From positions 310,001 to 374,000 of the forward strand of contig JAOWBW010000087.1 of NCBI GenBank assembly GCA_026119855.1: a stretch of DNA of 64,000 nt. The letters are read 5' to 3'. The stretch's first letter is position 1. Every line of letters begins with the position of its first letter. Below are positions 10,990 to 22,130 of the stretch, in pieces. The notes under the pieces were generated by a model. The model saw nothing but the letters and a program-made list of their open reading frames with translations, searched no databases and had not been told where the DNA came from. This DNA comes from Campanula takesimana. Taxonomy: Eukaryota; Streptophyta; Magnoliopsida; Asterales; Campanulaceae. A program made the position numbers and the translations under genes.

Positions 10990-12513
10990 TGTTGATGCTA
11001 CTTCACGGTCGACCGACACTTCCCTTCAACATGCTACCCAATATGCCGTTTATACAGTGGCGATCTCGGCTCCCACCATCCTCATATTTCAGGGAACACC
11101 CATGCGAAACACGTTGTATGTGGTGTACAACATTGTCTTCACCACAAGCTACCAAGTTAGCTTCCTCGGTAATCCTCCACATCTCACAGTCAAAGACGAC
11201 CACACAACCTTCCTCGCAGTTGCTCAATCGACAACTAAGTTTCTCTTCCACCTTTGAATGCTCTGCACATCATACAACTTCTATATATCATATACGCCTG
11301 CTGCACATATTATGTACCCTTGCTGCACTCCCTCTACACGTCTTACGCACGAATTTTGCATGTGCATAACACGAAACCTGCACGTGCACTACATGAATTA
11401 TGCATGTGCATTACACGCTTACAACACGTACTATGTAAATCTGTTGCACGTACACCATACGCAAATTGCCCGTGCCTGCACATGATCTGCATGCTTCCCG
11501 CATGCAATCCTCATTCACTAAGGCTAGAAACTTATATCGTTCTTTCTTTTTATCCTTCATATCTGTTACCCAAAATCTAATACCATCAAATTTCCCATGT
11601 TGATCGGTTCAACCCATCATCGTTGCTCCACAATTCCCAATAACGATCTCCCTTAGATCTTTGTTGCTCTAATATCGTCCGAATCTCTGCAACCCAGATC
11701 TTGGATCTATCCCCTACTTTCTGAATGAATCTCGGCAAATCTGAATCCCTGCAACCTGATTCCATCCAGATCTTTGAAATACTATTCCTATTTGGATCAT
11801 GCAACCTGAACCATATGAATATTTGCTAATCTTGATTCTGATTTCTTCAACCGTCTTTCAATCAATTCAGACATACTTGGTCTTCCTAACCGGAAGCTCT
11901 AATACCAGTTGTTGGGAAAATTGCGGTATCCAAGCAGCCATGTCCCATACCATGTCATGGGAAGAAACAACATGGACATAACAATCACATATGGAAAAAC
12001 AATAAACAAGAAAAGAACGCAATATTTGTTAATCAAGTTCGTCACAACAACGACTACCTCTCGGGGGCACTACCAAGCCAAAATATTTCACTAATATCAT
12101 CAATCTGTGTATGTTTACAATAAAGCATACGCTCTATATTGCGAGATAACTTCTCTATGTAAACATTCACATCACATATATATCTCCTAGACATGATTTT
12201 ACCCATCTATGGAATGCCCCTAAGGGCACCCCTAAAGGGTCAACACTCCCTCGGCTCTCTTTGTGACTCACTGATTCTCTCTGGGTATTTCTCTTGGCAT
12301 ACAATATTTATGGATGTCACTTTGTTTAGGTAGCACAAGTCCAAAACCTTAACTAAGTAGAAAATTTAGAATAATTAAATTCCTAAACTCACTTAAAAAG
12401 GGAATCCTAATGAAAACTAAATTTCAACCTAGTCTAACAAGGAATTTCATGAATTTCTATATGACTCAAATTCATTTCCTTTTCCTTCTAGGTTTTGTCT
12501 CCAGGACCCAACA
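10990..12513 (-). mobile_element. Copia-type retroelement remnant with one LTR
   Basis: The LTR is 11910-12513, beginning TGTTGGGAAAA and ending CCCAACA on the plus strand. Immediately left of it the minus strand reads TGGTATTAGAGC, a primer binding site of the initiator tRNA-Met type, so the element points leftwards and its internal region is 10990-11909. A short minus-strand frame (MSELIERRL...) follows the PBS, as in Copia leaders, but gag and pol are lost. 11250-11520 has repeated TGCACGTGCA-type words of no clear function. The second LTR is missing. Confidence 0.6.
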
Positions 12514-12639
12514 AATGCAATAAATATATTTGTTACTCCCTACGTCCGGAAATGAATGTCCGAAAAATATTCAAATTTACTTTTAAGCAAGAGAAAAAGT
12601 TTAAAAAGTTTAAAATTTTATTTTGGAATGAACGTAGTA

Positions 12640-12816
12640 ATGTTTCTTCTTCTTCTTTTTTTCTTTTTTTTTTCTTTTTTTTTAAATATTTCTATGGTGG
12701 GTCCCTGGCGGAGATTTAACATTTATAATTGTCATGACTTATGTAACTTTCTTCATAACATCTTCCTGCTAAAACTATTTCATATTTGTTTGAGAACATC
12801 TATAGGTATTTTTGTA
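12640..12816 (+). repeat. Flank of GH3 copies 2 and 3
   Basis: The segment with ATGGTGGGTCCCTGGCGGAG recurs at 22224. With 14151-14480 it forms one block collinear with 22200-22910, showing that copies 2 and 3 share an upstream flank not present beside copy 1. A one-ended decayed Stowaway (CTCCCTACGTCCGG, 12536) lies just before it. Confidence 0.75.
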
Positions 12817-14150
12817 GGGAAAATATAGAAATATGCCCCTGTACTTAAGTTAAGGATGCAGATATTCCCTCATACAAGTTAATTGTCATATTAGCCCCTG
12901 TATTTAAGAATAATGTGGGGAAATCAAGTCTCCATCATCTTTCCATCCAAATCTTAACAGAATTGCTGACTAGGCGTCTTAGATGGCATATAAAAATGTT
13001 TACGTGGAAAAAAAATGCCCAAATGGAATTTGCTGCGTATGAGGTGTTCAAAACTACGTCGTTTGGCGTTTGTTAGGGCTAAACTACGTCGTTTTAATTG
13101 AAGGGGGTAGAATGTGAAATATTAAACTATGAATCAAAAAAAAAACTTTATAAGTGAAAGGTTAAAATTAAAATATTAAACTATGAAATAAAAACCCTAA
13201 TCTTTACCCTGTCTTCTTCAATGTCTTCTTCATCACACAGCCAAACGGCTCCCCTACCCTACGCCGTCCCCCTTCCTTGTCGCCCACCGCAAAGCAAATG
13301 CCACTGCCTAACTCCTTCAACTCGGTCCATCGCTTGTTCCTCCTCTCCTCGCCGATCACCACAACGCCCACGCACGCACTCTCACACACAGGCTCTGCCT
13401 CCGGTAATCTCTCTCTGAACAACATAACCTGCACCAACTGCCATCAACCACGCCGTCAGCTTCAGTCCGGCGACGTACCTAATAAATTCGTCGGGTGAGA
13501 AAACCCACCAATTTCTTTTTCTTTTCAGATCTATTTCAAATTACCATGGCTACTTTGTCCAACTCTTTCCTTCCCCCTCCACCGGCACATCTTTTCTTCT
13601 TAATATGTCAATTTAGTGAATTTGTGTTGTGATTTTGGTGGTGTTGATTTGGTAGAGATTTTGTGGTTTTTTGTAGTGATGGTGGAGTTGAATTTGGTGG
13701 TGATGGTGGATGATGGTTGTGACTTGTGAGTGTTGGGTGGGTGACGGTGGTGCTGTGGAGAGGACGGTGGTGTTGTGGAGATGATTAAAAAAATTGTTTT
13801 TTTAATAGACTTAGTAACATAAGTGGCAAATAAAATACTATTTCAGTTATTTAACTGATCTGTTAAGTATTTAACGAACATTGGCCTTCTATGTAACACT
13901 TAAAACGACGTAGTTTTAGATTCTTCCTAGTCAACAAGTCCAACTGGGCTAATTTTTTCCATGTCTGCAATTAAAATGTACAACTCATACGCCTAGTCAG
14001 CGTTTCTGTTAGGTTTTGGACGGAAAAATGACGGAGACTTGATTTCCCCACATTATTCTTAAGTAGAGGGGCTAATATGGCAATTAACTTGTATGAGGGC
14101 ATATCTGCATCCTTAACCTAAGTACATGGGCATATTTCTATATTTTCCTT
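12817..14150. mobile_element. MULE with long TIRs and GC-rich cargo
   Basis: Inverted repeats of about 165 bp (12817-12985 and 13994-14150; left GGGAAAATATAGAAATATGCCC) and a perfect 9-bp target duplication ATTTTTGTA (12808-12816, 14151-14159). The single-copy, uninterrupted target is visible in GH3 copy 3 at 22334-22342. No transposase. The interior 13200-13500 is GC-rich and leader/exon-like in contrast to the TIRs, so this may be a Pack-MULE, though the source gene is not recognised. Twin AAACTACGTCGTTT motifs lie near both inner TIR edges. Confidence 0.88.
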
Positions 14151-14452
14151 ATTTTTGTAATTTTGTATTCCTCAACTAAAAAAGACGTCTAATTTCATGT
14201 TCACGTATATGTATCTTTATTCATAACATCTTCATACTGAAAATACTTCATTTGTTTAAGAACATCTATAGCATGACATTTACAAGGGTAGAATAAACAT
14301 GATATTTTCACTTTCTAGCCAGTATAAAAACTAATTTACTAAGATATATAGATAAATTAAGACAAATTGCTATATGTCAACTTCTATATGTTGTCAAGAG
14401 ATTATATCATTTTTGAGGTATTGGAGAAAACTTAAAAACTTTTTTTAATAAG

Positions 14453-15066
14453 GTTCCTATCAAGCAATTGGTTGCGTGGTTTGAGAACGAGTACGTTGAC
14501 ATGCTGCCCATGACTTCTATTCAGCTTCGACCGGTTGATAGTCTTGGCTACCTGGGACGGACTTACAAGTTTTTCAACGGCTCCACAGTTTACCCGTTCG
14601 GGTACAGACTGAGTTACACCAACTTTACTTACAACTTGGTATCAGCAAATATGTCGCATCATGTCAAGTTAAACAAATTTCAACACTGTCGTGACTTGAA
14701 CTACACTGACGGTGCTTACAAGCCAGAATGTGTAGCCGTTCGTCTTGATGATTTGTCTTATGACGAGAACTTTGACTTTAGCGTTGAAGTCAAGAATGTC
14801 GGAGGGAAAGACGGGACAGACGTTGTTATGGTGTATGCGGTCCCACCGCAAGAGATTGAGGTTTTTCCGATCAAACAGTTGGTGGCGTTCCAAAAGGTGT
14901 TTGTTCCTTCCGGTGGAAATCAACAAGTTGACTTTACACTTAACGGTGCAAAAGCTTGTATATTGTTGATTTCAATGCGTATCAAATTTTTCCGGTCGGT
15001 ATGCACTTCATTGTGATTGGCGACGGTATTGTAGAGTTTCTGCACCAAGTTAGTTTTGGTCGCAAG
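14453..15066 (+). pseudogene. GH3 beta-xylosidase pseudogene, copy 2
   Basis: Opens with a short piece matching VPIKQLVA, which belongs near the 3' end of the gene, joined directly to WFENEYVDML, the start of the last exon. It then runs through the whole last exon at high identity. A single-base frameshift after VDFTLN (about 14944; GAKACILL in place of the CKCLYIVDF region) breaks the last part, and the five upstream exons are missing. It cannot encode a working hydrolase. See the finding on the chimeric junction. Confidence 0.9.
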
Positions 15067-15250
15067 AGTGAGTTAGAATCATTATCGATTTAGAGTTTAG
15101 CTAGCTAGTAAATAATATTTGAGTAGTTAAAACTCAGTGAATTTCAGATGCAAATAATATGTAGCTTGGAAGATGTCTACTAGTTGGTACATTAGTATTT
15201 TCAATGAGAAAATTTATTTGGTATTCGTGAAGAATTTTCTTATTGAATTA

Positions 15251-15402
15251 CTCCCTCCGTCCCAAAATAATTTTCTCTTTTGCGATTTCTCATTGTCCTA
15301 AAAAGTTCTTCCCAATAAACAAAACATTGCTAGTGAAGAAGTATTCATATCCTTAAAAAGTTTGAATAGTCAAATGGGAAGATCATTTTGGGATGGAGGG
15401 AG
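15251..15402. mobile_element. Stowaway MITE
   Basis: TA-flanked, CTCCCTCCGTCCCAAAATAA to TTTTGGGATGGAGGGAG; same subfamily as 683-861. It sits in the 3' flank of GH3 copy 2 and is absent from copy 1 at the same place. Confidence 0.85.
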
Positions 15403-16747
15403 TATGTTTTAATTTTTATCTTTTGTTGAGAGTTTTTATTGTTAACAAGTCATGTTTATGTTGTTGTTTTAATTTGTGCTTTCTTTCTTACTTTTGAGGT
15501 TTAAAAACAAATGTGTCCTTACAAATAGAGGAGGAAAGGAAAAGTAGGAAAATTAAGTCTTATTATACTGGGAGAAACAGAGAAAATTAAAATGTAAAGA
15601 GAGAAACATTTACCCTTTTCTAAAAAAAAAATCTTTTGTTTTTTATTAATTGTTACTATAAAAATGCTTTGAGTAATATTTTTTGGGCAAATTGCAATTT
15701 AGTTACCTGAGTTTGTCACGATGTTTCAATTGGTTATCCAATTTGTGTTCGTTACAATTTGGTTACTGAACGTGTCTTTTTGTTGCAATCAGGTGTAATT
15801 TTGGATGGCCCGTTAAAAAACTAACGAACATAAATGAAAACCGTAACAAACTTCTTTCAAACTTGCAATGATCACCCTACATTTTAAATTATCCCACTAC
15901 GCCCCTTAAGTCTTAATGAATGTTAAAAAATTAACATAAGGAAAATTAAAATCTAAAATGGCTTATTTCGAGTGGTGAAGGGAGTATATTAATTAATATG
16001 ATAAGTTGTTAAAAAAATGATAATTAATATGATAATTATTTTTGCTCAATAATTTAACTTTCAATAGTAATATGTTTGGAAGGAATTGATATGGTTTTTA
16101 AATCACTTTAAAAAAAATGGGATTAATTATTTTTGCTCAATAACTCCCATTCTTCCTCTATTACCCTTTTAAATCTTAAAACACCCCCCATCCTCACACA
16201 ACTCAGTTCATCTCCTTCTTCTCAAAACCACAACCCTTTCCAAAATCCACCAAGAAATTGGGTTCTAAGGTCATCTCCAAGAGATGCGCTAAACCTTGCG
16301 TTATCTTCAACTTGGCGCAAAAGGGCTCTCCAACAGATGCGCTAAACATGGCGCTATTTTGGTGAAGGGAGGAGGATGCGCCAAATTTGGCGCAAATAGA
16401 ACTCTGCGCTATCCGTCTTATCTCTTCCATTTTCCCTTTTTTTTATGAATATTGAACGCTAGCTTCCCTTTTTTTTTTTTTTATGTTTAATGAAATTAAT
16501 TTACTTCCTCTGTCCCAAAATGAATAATCAATATTTAAGAAAAATAATAACAACAATTAATTAGATAAACTCACATAAAATACGAATTTAAAATACAGAT
16601 TGAAATAAAAATAAAATTAAAGCACAACTACAGTACAAAAGGAAATACAAAAATAAAAGTGCAACTACAATTACAAAGGAAATACAAAAATAAAAGTGCA
16701 ACTACAATTACAAAGGAAATACAAATAACAAATACTTTAAATTATTT

Positions 16748-17702
16748 TTAATAATCCGATAGATTGTTATCGGATGGTCCAATATTTTGGTATAAGCTTC
16801 CAAACCCATTTATGTTATTTGAAGCTTTGAAGTTTTGTTGATCAGCTCTTTTCTGCATAATTTTGGTTCGTTCACTTGCAATGTATGCCCGTGCAACTGG
16901 ATCCGAAATAGTGTTGATGTCTGTCATCATTATTTTACATTTATCACGCAATTCTCTTATTTCATTTTTCCTTTTCAGCTGTGCCACCATTTCATCATTT
17001 TGATGTGTTAGTAAATTGATAGCCGCTATAGAGTCATCATTTTGTTTTCTCTTTAATTTTGCTTTTTTTTTTATATCCCAATTGGTCTTTGGGATGAAGT
17101 AGGAGTAGGACTACTATCATCACATAAATTGATAGAAAATGATGACAAACTAGGAGATGACGACGATATGGGCATCTCAGGTTCTTGGGAATTTTGGTGT
17201 GACGAACTGTCACCATGATTTGGCGCAAATTTCTCGATATCTTTCATCTGCTCCCACACATGATCAAATTTGAACCCTTTCTTATATTCTTCATCTTGTA
17301 ATAAGAGAAGCTTCGCTTGAATATACTGCATCAAGTAATGAGGCCCAATGAATAATGTACAAAATGTTATGTATATTAATAAAATAAAAATTAATAGGTA
17401 CTTACTATGTCCTTTTCGGAAGCACCACTGCGATTCAAATTTTCAATCTGCCGAATAGCACCTCTTAATTTTCCCATAGCTTTAATGATGATATTCATAC
17501 GACATTGTAGAGATGTGAGATTTCTTGATGGTAGGTTCTCATCTTTTGTTGAGTTGTATTGTTCCTCAATTCGAGACCAAAATCGATTGCTCGACTGGTT
17601 GATACCTATGATTGGGCATTGAGAAATGTCAACATAAACTTCGCATAAGAGTTTGTCCTCAACAGCAGCGTAAGAAGAACTTCTTGGTTTTGAAGCATTT
17701 AA
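16748..17702 (-). pseudogene. PIF/Harbinger ORF1 (Myb/trihelix-like DNA-binding protein)
   Basis: ORF1 of plant PIF elements, often mis-annotated as glutathione S-transferase T3-like, is the DNA-binding partner of the transposase. Exon 1 is about 17407-17702 (AVEDKLLCEVYVDISQCP, then NRFWSRIEEQYN and SLQCRMNIIIKAMGKL), donor GTAAGTACC. Exon 2 starts at 17333 (YIQAKLLLLQDEEYKKGF, FKFDHVWEQMKD) and runs through a Ser/Pro-rich stretch. Reading is lost in an A10 run near 17063-17072; the C-terminal part resumes in another frame (MVAQLKRKNEIRELRDKC...) and stops at 16748. A single indel in the homopolymer accounts for the break. The expected domain order is otherwise intact. Confidence 0.82.
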
Positions 17703-17790
17703 AAATGAAGTGCAAAAGAAAATTTGTTTTAAGAGAAATGAAGAGGAAGATAAGCTGATGAGTTGTGAGTTTCATATGAATGTTATGTGG

Positions 17791-17798
17791 TATTTATA
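17791..17798 (-). promoter_or_regulatory. TATA box of PIF ORF1
   Basis: TATAAATA on the minus strand, about 90 bp before the ORF1 exon. Together with 17983-17990 it bounds a divergent promoter of about 190 bp. Confidence 0.6.
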
Positions 17799-17823
17799 GA
17801 AGATTCGTCAGATATTTCTTAGA

Positions 17824-17883
17824 AAAATATCTAGATATTTCTACAAATATCTAGATATTTTCGCGAAAATATCTAGATATTTT
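17824..17883. promoter_or_regulatory. Three 16-bp palindromes with four Evening-Element motifs
   Basis: AAATATCTAGATATTT, a perfect palindrome, occurs at 17825-17840, 17845-17860 and 17867-17882. The Evening Element AAAATATCT is present at 17824-17832 (+), 17853-17861 (-), 17866-17874 (+) and 17875-17883 (-). A further perfect palindrome ATTTTCGCGAAAAT bridges the last two (17857-17870). The cluster lies between the divergent TATA boxes of the PIF element. The motif is established as a target of CCA1/RVE-type clock factors; use here is inference. Confidence 0.7.
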
Positions 17884-17982
17884 CGTTTGGGATGGATGGT
17901 CAGATTTATCGAAATCTAACTGACGGCCAAGATTTATCCGAAATGGGTTTTTGTTATCTTATCCATGTGCATAATTATGATA

Positions 17983-17990
17983 TATATAAA
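17983..17990 (+). promoter_or_regulatory. TATA box of PIF ORF2
   Basis: TATATAAA on the plus strand, about 50 bp before the ATG at 18041 that I take as the ORF2 start. An earlier ATG at 18002 is too close to the TATA box to be in the mRNA. Confidence 0.6.
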
Positions 17991-18040
17991 GGAAATGGTG
18001 GATGAGTTTAACACATCAAATTTTTTCATCACAAGTCAAT

Positions 18041-18540
18041 ATGAATTTCAATATTGGTGGTCCAACACTTTCAGTATTATCAAAACCGTCTTCTTCTTCC
18101 TCTTCTGATGATGACGAACTAATTTTGGAGCGAATTTCGAACAATCGAAAACTTGCTTCACAATTACTCGCTAATCATCATGCTACATCCATTCGTAGAG
18201 GCTCAATTCCTGCATGAAACAAGAGTCGTGTAGAAAGGACGTCGAACGTGCATTCGGAGTTCTACAATCACTATTTGCAATATTAGCAGGACCGGTTCGC
18301 TATTTGAATAAAAGGGACTTGAATGCTATAATGACTGCATGTATTATAATGCACAATATGATAGTTGACGATGAGCGTGATGTGAATGCTTGAATTCAAG
18401 ATGCAATGGATGCACCTCCCCCTGAGGTAGAAATGATGAATGAAAATATCTGATTTCAGCGATTTCTCAAGCGACACAAAGAAATCAAGGATAAACAAGC
18501 TCATTTTGCACTTAGAGATGCCATGATTGAACATTTATGA
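18041..18540 (+). pseudogene. PIF/Harbinger transposase (HARBI1-like), internally deleted
   Basis: The N-terminal part (18041-18217; MNFNIGGPTLSVLSKP, a Ser/Asp-rich patch, then a stop) is followed at once by the C-terminal part in another frame: QESCRKDVERAFGVLQ, GPVRYLNKRDLNAIMTAC, IIMHNMIVDDERD (18220-18390). KDVERAFGVLQ and MHNMIVDDER are signature blocks of the plant Harbinger DDE nuclease. The middle with the catalytic acidic residues is gone, and in-frame stops follow at 18391 and in the tail. It is not catalytic. Confidence 0.88.
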
Positions 18541-20466
18541 GAGGAATATGTGAATTCGGAGAATTAAATGTTCATCTATCATTATCATGTAACTTATTTT
18601 TCTATTTAAATTGTGTTTTGAAGCATTTTAATTTAATTATCAAATTTAGTATTTTTTTTCTTATATATTTATATTTTAAATATGTTAATTTATATTTATT
18701 TATTTCTTATTTAATTACTTAATTATATAACATAATATTTAATATAGTGCAATTTGAAGCATTTAATAATAATGATATTATATGTTTAATGGTTAATGTT
18801 TTCATTAAATGAAATGATAAGGAATATTCTGAGAATATGTTGATTTGGTGCAAGATTTGAAGTAAGCTGTTGGAGATGGAGGAAGATATTTGGTGCTGAA
18901 ATTGCACCATTTTAGTGTTTTGGTGCAAAAACCGTTGGAGATGGTCTAAGATTCACGAATTTCAAGGGTTGGTGATTAACTAAAGCAATATCAATCTCCA
19001 GCCATTGTGCTCTGCACCAATTTTTTTTTTAAAAAATCCACTGCACAATATTCGCATAGCCTAATGCGTCAAGGTTTGTATTATCATTGACATAAATTCA
19101 GGACAATCAATGGTGTCCGTGAGTATAGGATCAACATCACCCATCACCGCCTTAACCGTTGTTGGTCCGATCTGGGCATGCAACATGTAATGGCGTTTCT
19201 GGGTTTGATTCGAACAAAATCAGATATGGGTTTACTGTAAGGTTATCTCCGATCTGGGTTTAGTATAAGGGTTATCTCCATTGATATTCTGATATCCCTA
19301 TAGAAGGAGAAGAGGGCGGCGATGTAGGTGGGGTGGTTGGAGAAGGACCGATGCTTGGAAAGGGGAAGCAACTGGCAGCGGAATGGCGGAGCAATACGCC
19401 GGAGACAGGGAAGAAGATGTAGGGGAAGTGAGAGAGATGGGGTTAGTTTGGACATTTTCTGGCATGACATTTTTGAAAAAAAATGGACAACGGTATACTC
19501 AACAATTTTAAGGGTGTGTATAACATTGAAATCTGGCTTGGGCTTTAGGATTTCTTTTCGTTAAGAGCTAAGGGGCATAGTGAGATAATTTAAAATGTAA
19601 GGATGGTCATTTAAAATTTTAAAGAAGCTTGTTACGGTTTTCATCTATTTTTGTTAGTTTTTTAACGAGTCATCCAAAATTACACCTGATTGCAACAAAA
19701 AGACACATTCAGTAACCAAATAGTAACGAACACAAATTGGATAACCAATTGAAACATCGTGACAGACTCAGGTACCTAAATTGCAATTTGCCCATATTTG
19801 TTTTAATTTTAATTATACAAATGCAAATATAATTTGTGTTATTGATATACTATTAATAATAAGTTTTAATTTTAAATCATGATAATTAAATAAATAAATA
19901 AATATTATTAAAAAATCATTTATATTAACAACTAAAAAAGTGGAGATCATTTGAGACGAAGGAGTATTATTAGTTAATTGTTGGCGTGAATCTTGTTAGG
20001 CTGGTGTAATTTGGAGTCGGGTAAATATAAAGTCACAAAAAAAATCTCATAAAATTTGGCTTACAAAATGATATTTCAAGATTTTATTGGTGCTTCTAAT
20101 TAGAGTGTTGCGGGTCCACAATTGATGCAACCAATAAAATACCGCCACTTTATTTTGTATCCATCTTTTTGTATACTTCTTTTATGCCCTCTAGCATTGC
20201 CCGATGGAGTCACAGGGGTAGTTAAAAGAGTTCGAGGAGGAGGGAGTATGATTTTTCAATATACATACTCCCTCCATATTATAACAATGGATTATTAAAG
20301 TTGAATGAGTGTGAATTAACGAAAAGAAAGTATAATATCGATAGTAAAATGGGTATTATGAATATGAAAAGTAAAATACGAGAAAAAACGTATAATAGAG
20401 AATAATAAGTCAATTGTTATTGTGAATGGGAAAGAAGTATTATCAGTATTCATTTTGGATAATAAC

Positions 20467-20877
20467 TGTTACTAAATCAGACCCAAGAGATAGCAGATAA
20501 TAATGATCGCAAATCAACAAGTAAGAACACAGATTTTACGTAGTTCACCAACAACCTATTGGCTACATCCACGGGCAAAGGGAAACAGATATTATTATGG
20601 CGGAGAAACAATTACAAGAAGATGATCACACTAATCTATGTTTGCATGAACTTTGATCACAAAGTTCCTACCTATGCAAAACCCTAGATTTAGAATTATT
20701 GATCTCTCTCTCTATGTCATTGAATCACGCAGAGACTACTAATTTACAACTAGTATTTATAGGCTAGAGACCTAAACCAGAGCATAGAATGAGTCTTAAA
20801 TTAAATCCCAAAAGGACTTAATTTACTTTCATTTTTCTTCTCAAATTTGACTTATTCAAAGTCATCTTTCTCTAACA
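20467..20877 (-). mobile_element. Solo LTR, Copia-like
   Basis: TGTTA...TAACA ends and a 5-bp target duplication ATAAC (20462-20466, 20878-20882). Contains a TTACGTAGTTCACC... CTACATCCACGGGC stretch common in Copia LTRs. A TATAAATA-like box on the minus strand (about 20754) suggests minus orientation. The empty site is seen in duplication copy 1 near 6766-6772. Confidence 0.88.
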
Positions 20878-21540
20878 ATAACTTTTATTATGAAACGCTT
20901 AAAAAAAACATCTTTTTGAGACGGGCGGGAGAGTTTATTATATACTCCATGTGTCCCAAATTGTCCCAAATGATTTTCTCATTTGTATTTTTTATTATCC
21001 TAAAAAGTTATTCATATTTCTACAATTTGGACTTAAATGTGTATAAACACAACATGGTTTGTGAAGCGAGCTTTCATATCCTAAAAAAAAATAAAAAAAT
21101 ATGAGTAGTCAAATAAAAATATCATTTTGAAAGAAGGGAAAGTCTCCATCAGTCCCAATATTATCTTCACTAGTCATGATTTGTTTATGCATTTTTAAGC
21201 TCAAATTATAAAAATGAAAAAACTTTATAAAACAATAAAAATGACAAATGAAAAGTTATGAAATGAGTATATAATTGTCCCACATGATAACGTGTGCTCC
21301 TTCCGAGAGAGTTTATTTTCTATCTCAAAGAAAGTTATTTTCGTATCATTTACACTAGAGATTTATAGTTACAAGTCTTCTATATCAATCCCCTTATTCT
21401 TCTAATATATCAACTTATCTAAGGTAATTACTCATAATTTGAATAAAGCGATAACCCTAAATAATTATAGAATATTACTCTATTGTTAGGTAAACTAATC
21501 TAATATACTAATATTCTAACACACCCTTCAATCGAAACGG

Positions 21541-22130
21541 GAGGTTGACGAACATTGAGGCTGACCGAAAATCTTCAAATAGGACCAAAGGAAGACCATT
21601 TGTGAAAATACCAGCACCTTAGTGACGAGATGGAACATGTAAGACACAAACTTCCCCACGGGCCACCCACTCACTGCATATTATTCTGATTTTGAGACGA
21701 GAGAACTCCCTTTCTATTGGCACGAAATGTATGTCTAACTCAATATGTTTCGTCCGTTAATGCTTAACCCAATTGCCGAAAGATAAATGGCATTTACATT
21801 ATCACAAAAGCCAAGAGTAGCCTTGCGTATCGAAAAGTTTAACTAGAGAAGTAGATTCCGTAACCAACAGGATTCAGACACAACATTGGCAACCTCATGT
21901 ATTTCGCCTCGGCACTCGAGCGAGAGATGGTGGGTTTGCGCTTGGCAGTCCATGAAACAAGATTGTCACCTAAAAACATGCAATTACCAGAATTGGACTG
22001 TCTTGTATCTGAATAACCAGCCCAATCTGCATCTGTATAGTAAAGCAAAGAGGCAGTTGTACCACTGATGTAGCGAATGATGCGCTTAAGAGCGTTAATA
22101 TGTAGCTCACGAGGATCATTGAGCAAATTT
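21541..22130 (-). pseudogene. Copia polyprotein 3' fragment (RNase H)
   Basis: The minus-strand frame 22126-21839 reads LKRIIRYISGTTASLLYYTD, then DADWAGYSDTRQSNSGNCMF and SWTAKRKPTISRSSAEAKYM, the RNase H end of Copia polyproteins. It breaks after SSAEAKYM; diverged sequence resembling the polyprotein C terminus continues to about 21541. No LTR or reverse transcriptase is attached. It lies beyond the end of duplication copy 2. Confidence 0.88.

Larger units (their letters stand above)
16269..18946. mobile_element. PIF/Harbinger transposon, internally deleted
   Basis: TIRs GGTCATCTCCAA (16269-16280) and, inverted, GACCATCTCCAA (18935-18946), flanked by the 3-bp target duplication TAA (16266-16268, 18947-18949), as expected for PIF/Harbinger. 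Each end repeats a TCTCCAA-type motif about 60 bp further in (near 16328 and 18873). It carries divergent ORF1 (minus) and ORF2 (plus) remnants around a shared promoter region. The catalytic part of ORF2 is deleted and ORF1 has a frameshift, so it is non-autonomous. Confidence 0.92.
15685..19793. mobile_element. MULE with about 240-bp TIRs, split by a PIF/Harbinger
   Basis: Left TIR from 15685 (GGGCAAATTGCAATTTAG) matches the reverse complement of the right end (CTAAATTGCAATTTGCCC at 19776-19793) for about 240 bp. Target duplication ATATTTTTT/ATATTTGTT (15676-15684, 19794-19802; 8 of 9). The empty site is in copy 1 near 2965. Its own interior (15930-16268, 18950-19555) has no transposase; GC-rich 19120-19460 may be captured sequence of unknown origin. 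The PIF element 16269-18946 is nested inside. Ends are related to the MULE at 62247-63165 (GGGCAAATTACAATTTAG). Confidence 0.88.
14479..21497 (+). repeat. Segmental duplication, copy 2
   Basis: Paralogue of 1949-7447. It contains a private MULE (15685-19793), a solo Copia LTR (20467-20877) and MITE differences. Order and orientation of all shared anchors are the same as in copy 1, i.e. a tandem duplication. Confidence 0.85.

Noticed and set aside
11254..11580. Frames rich in Tyr/His/Cys in the Copia remnant
   Set aside because: Produced by repeated TGCAC/TACAC words; no domain, and located in a decayed retroelement interior.
13204..13498. Overlapping Ser/Pro-rich frames in the 12817 MULE
   Set aside because: Could be captured exon sequence but no protein family is recognisable, so it is reported only as cargo.
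17815..17890. Palindromes read as a CRISPR-like array
   Set aside because: Eukaryotic context, only three units with 4-6-bp gaps, inside a transposon promoter.
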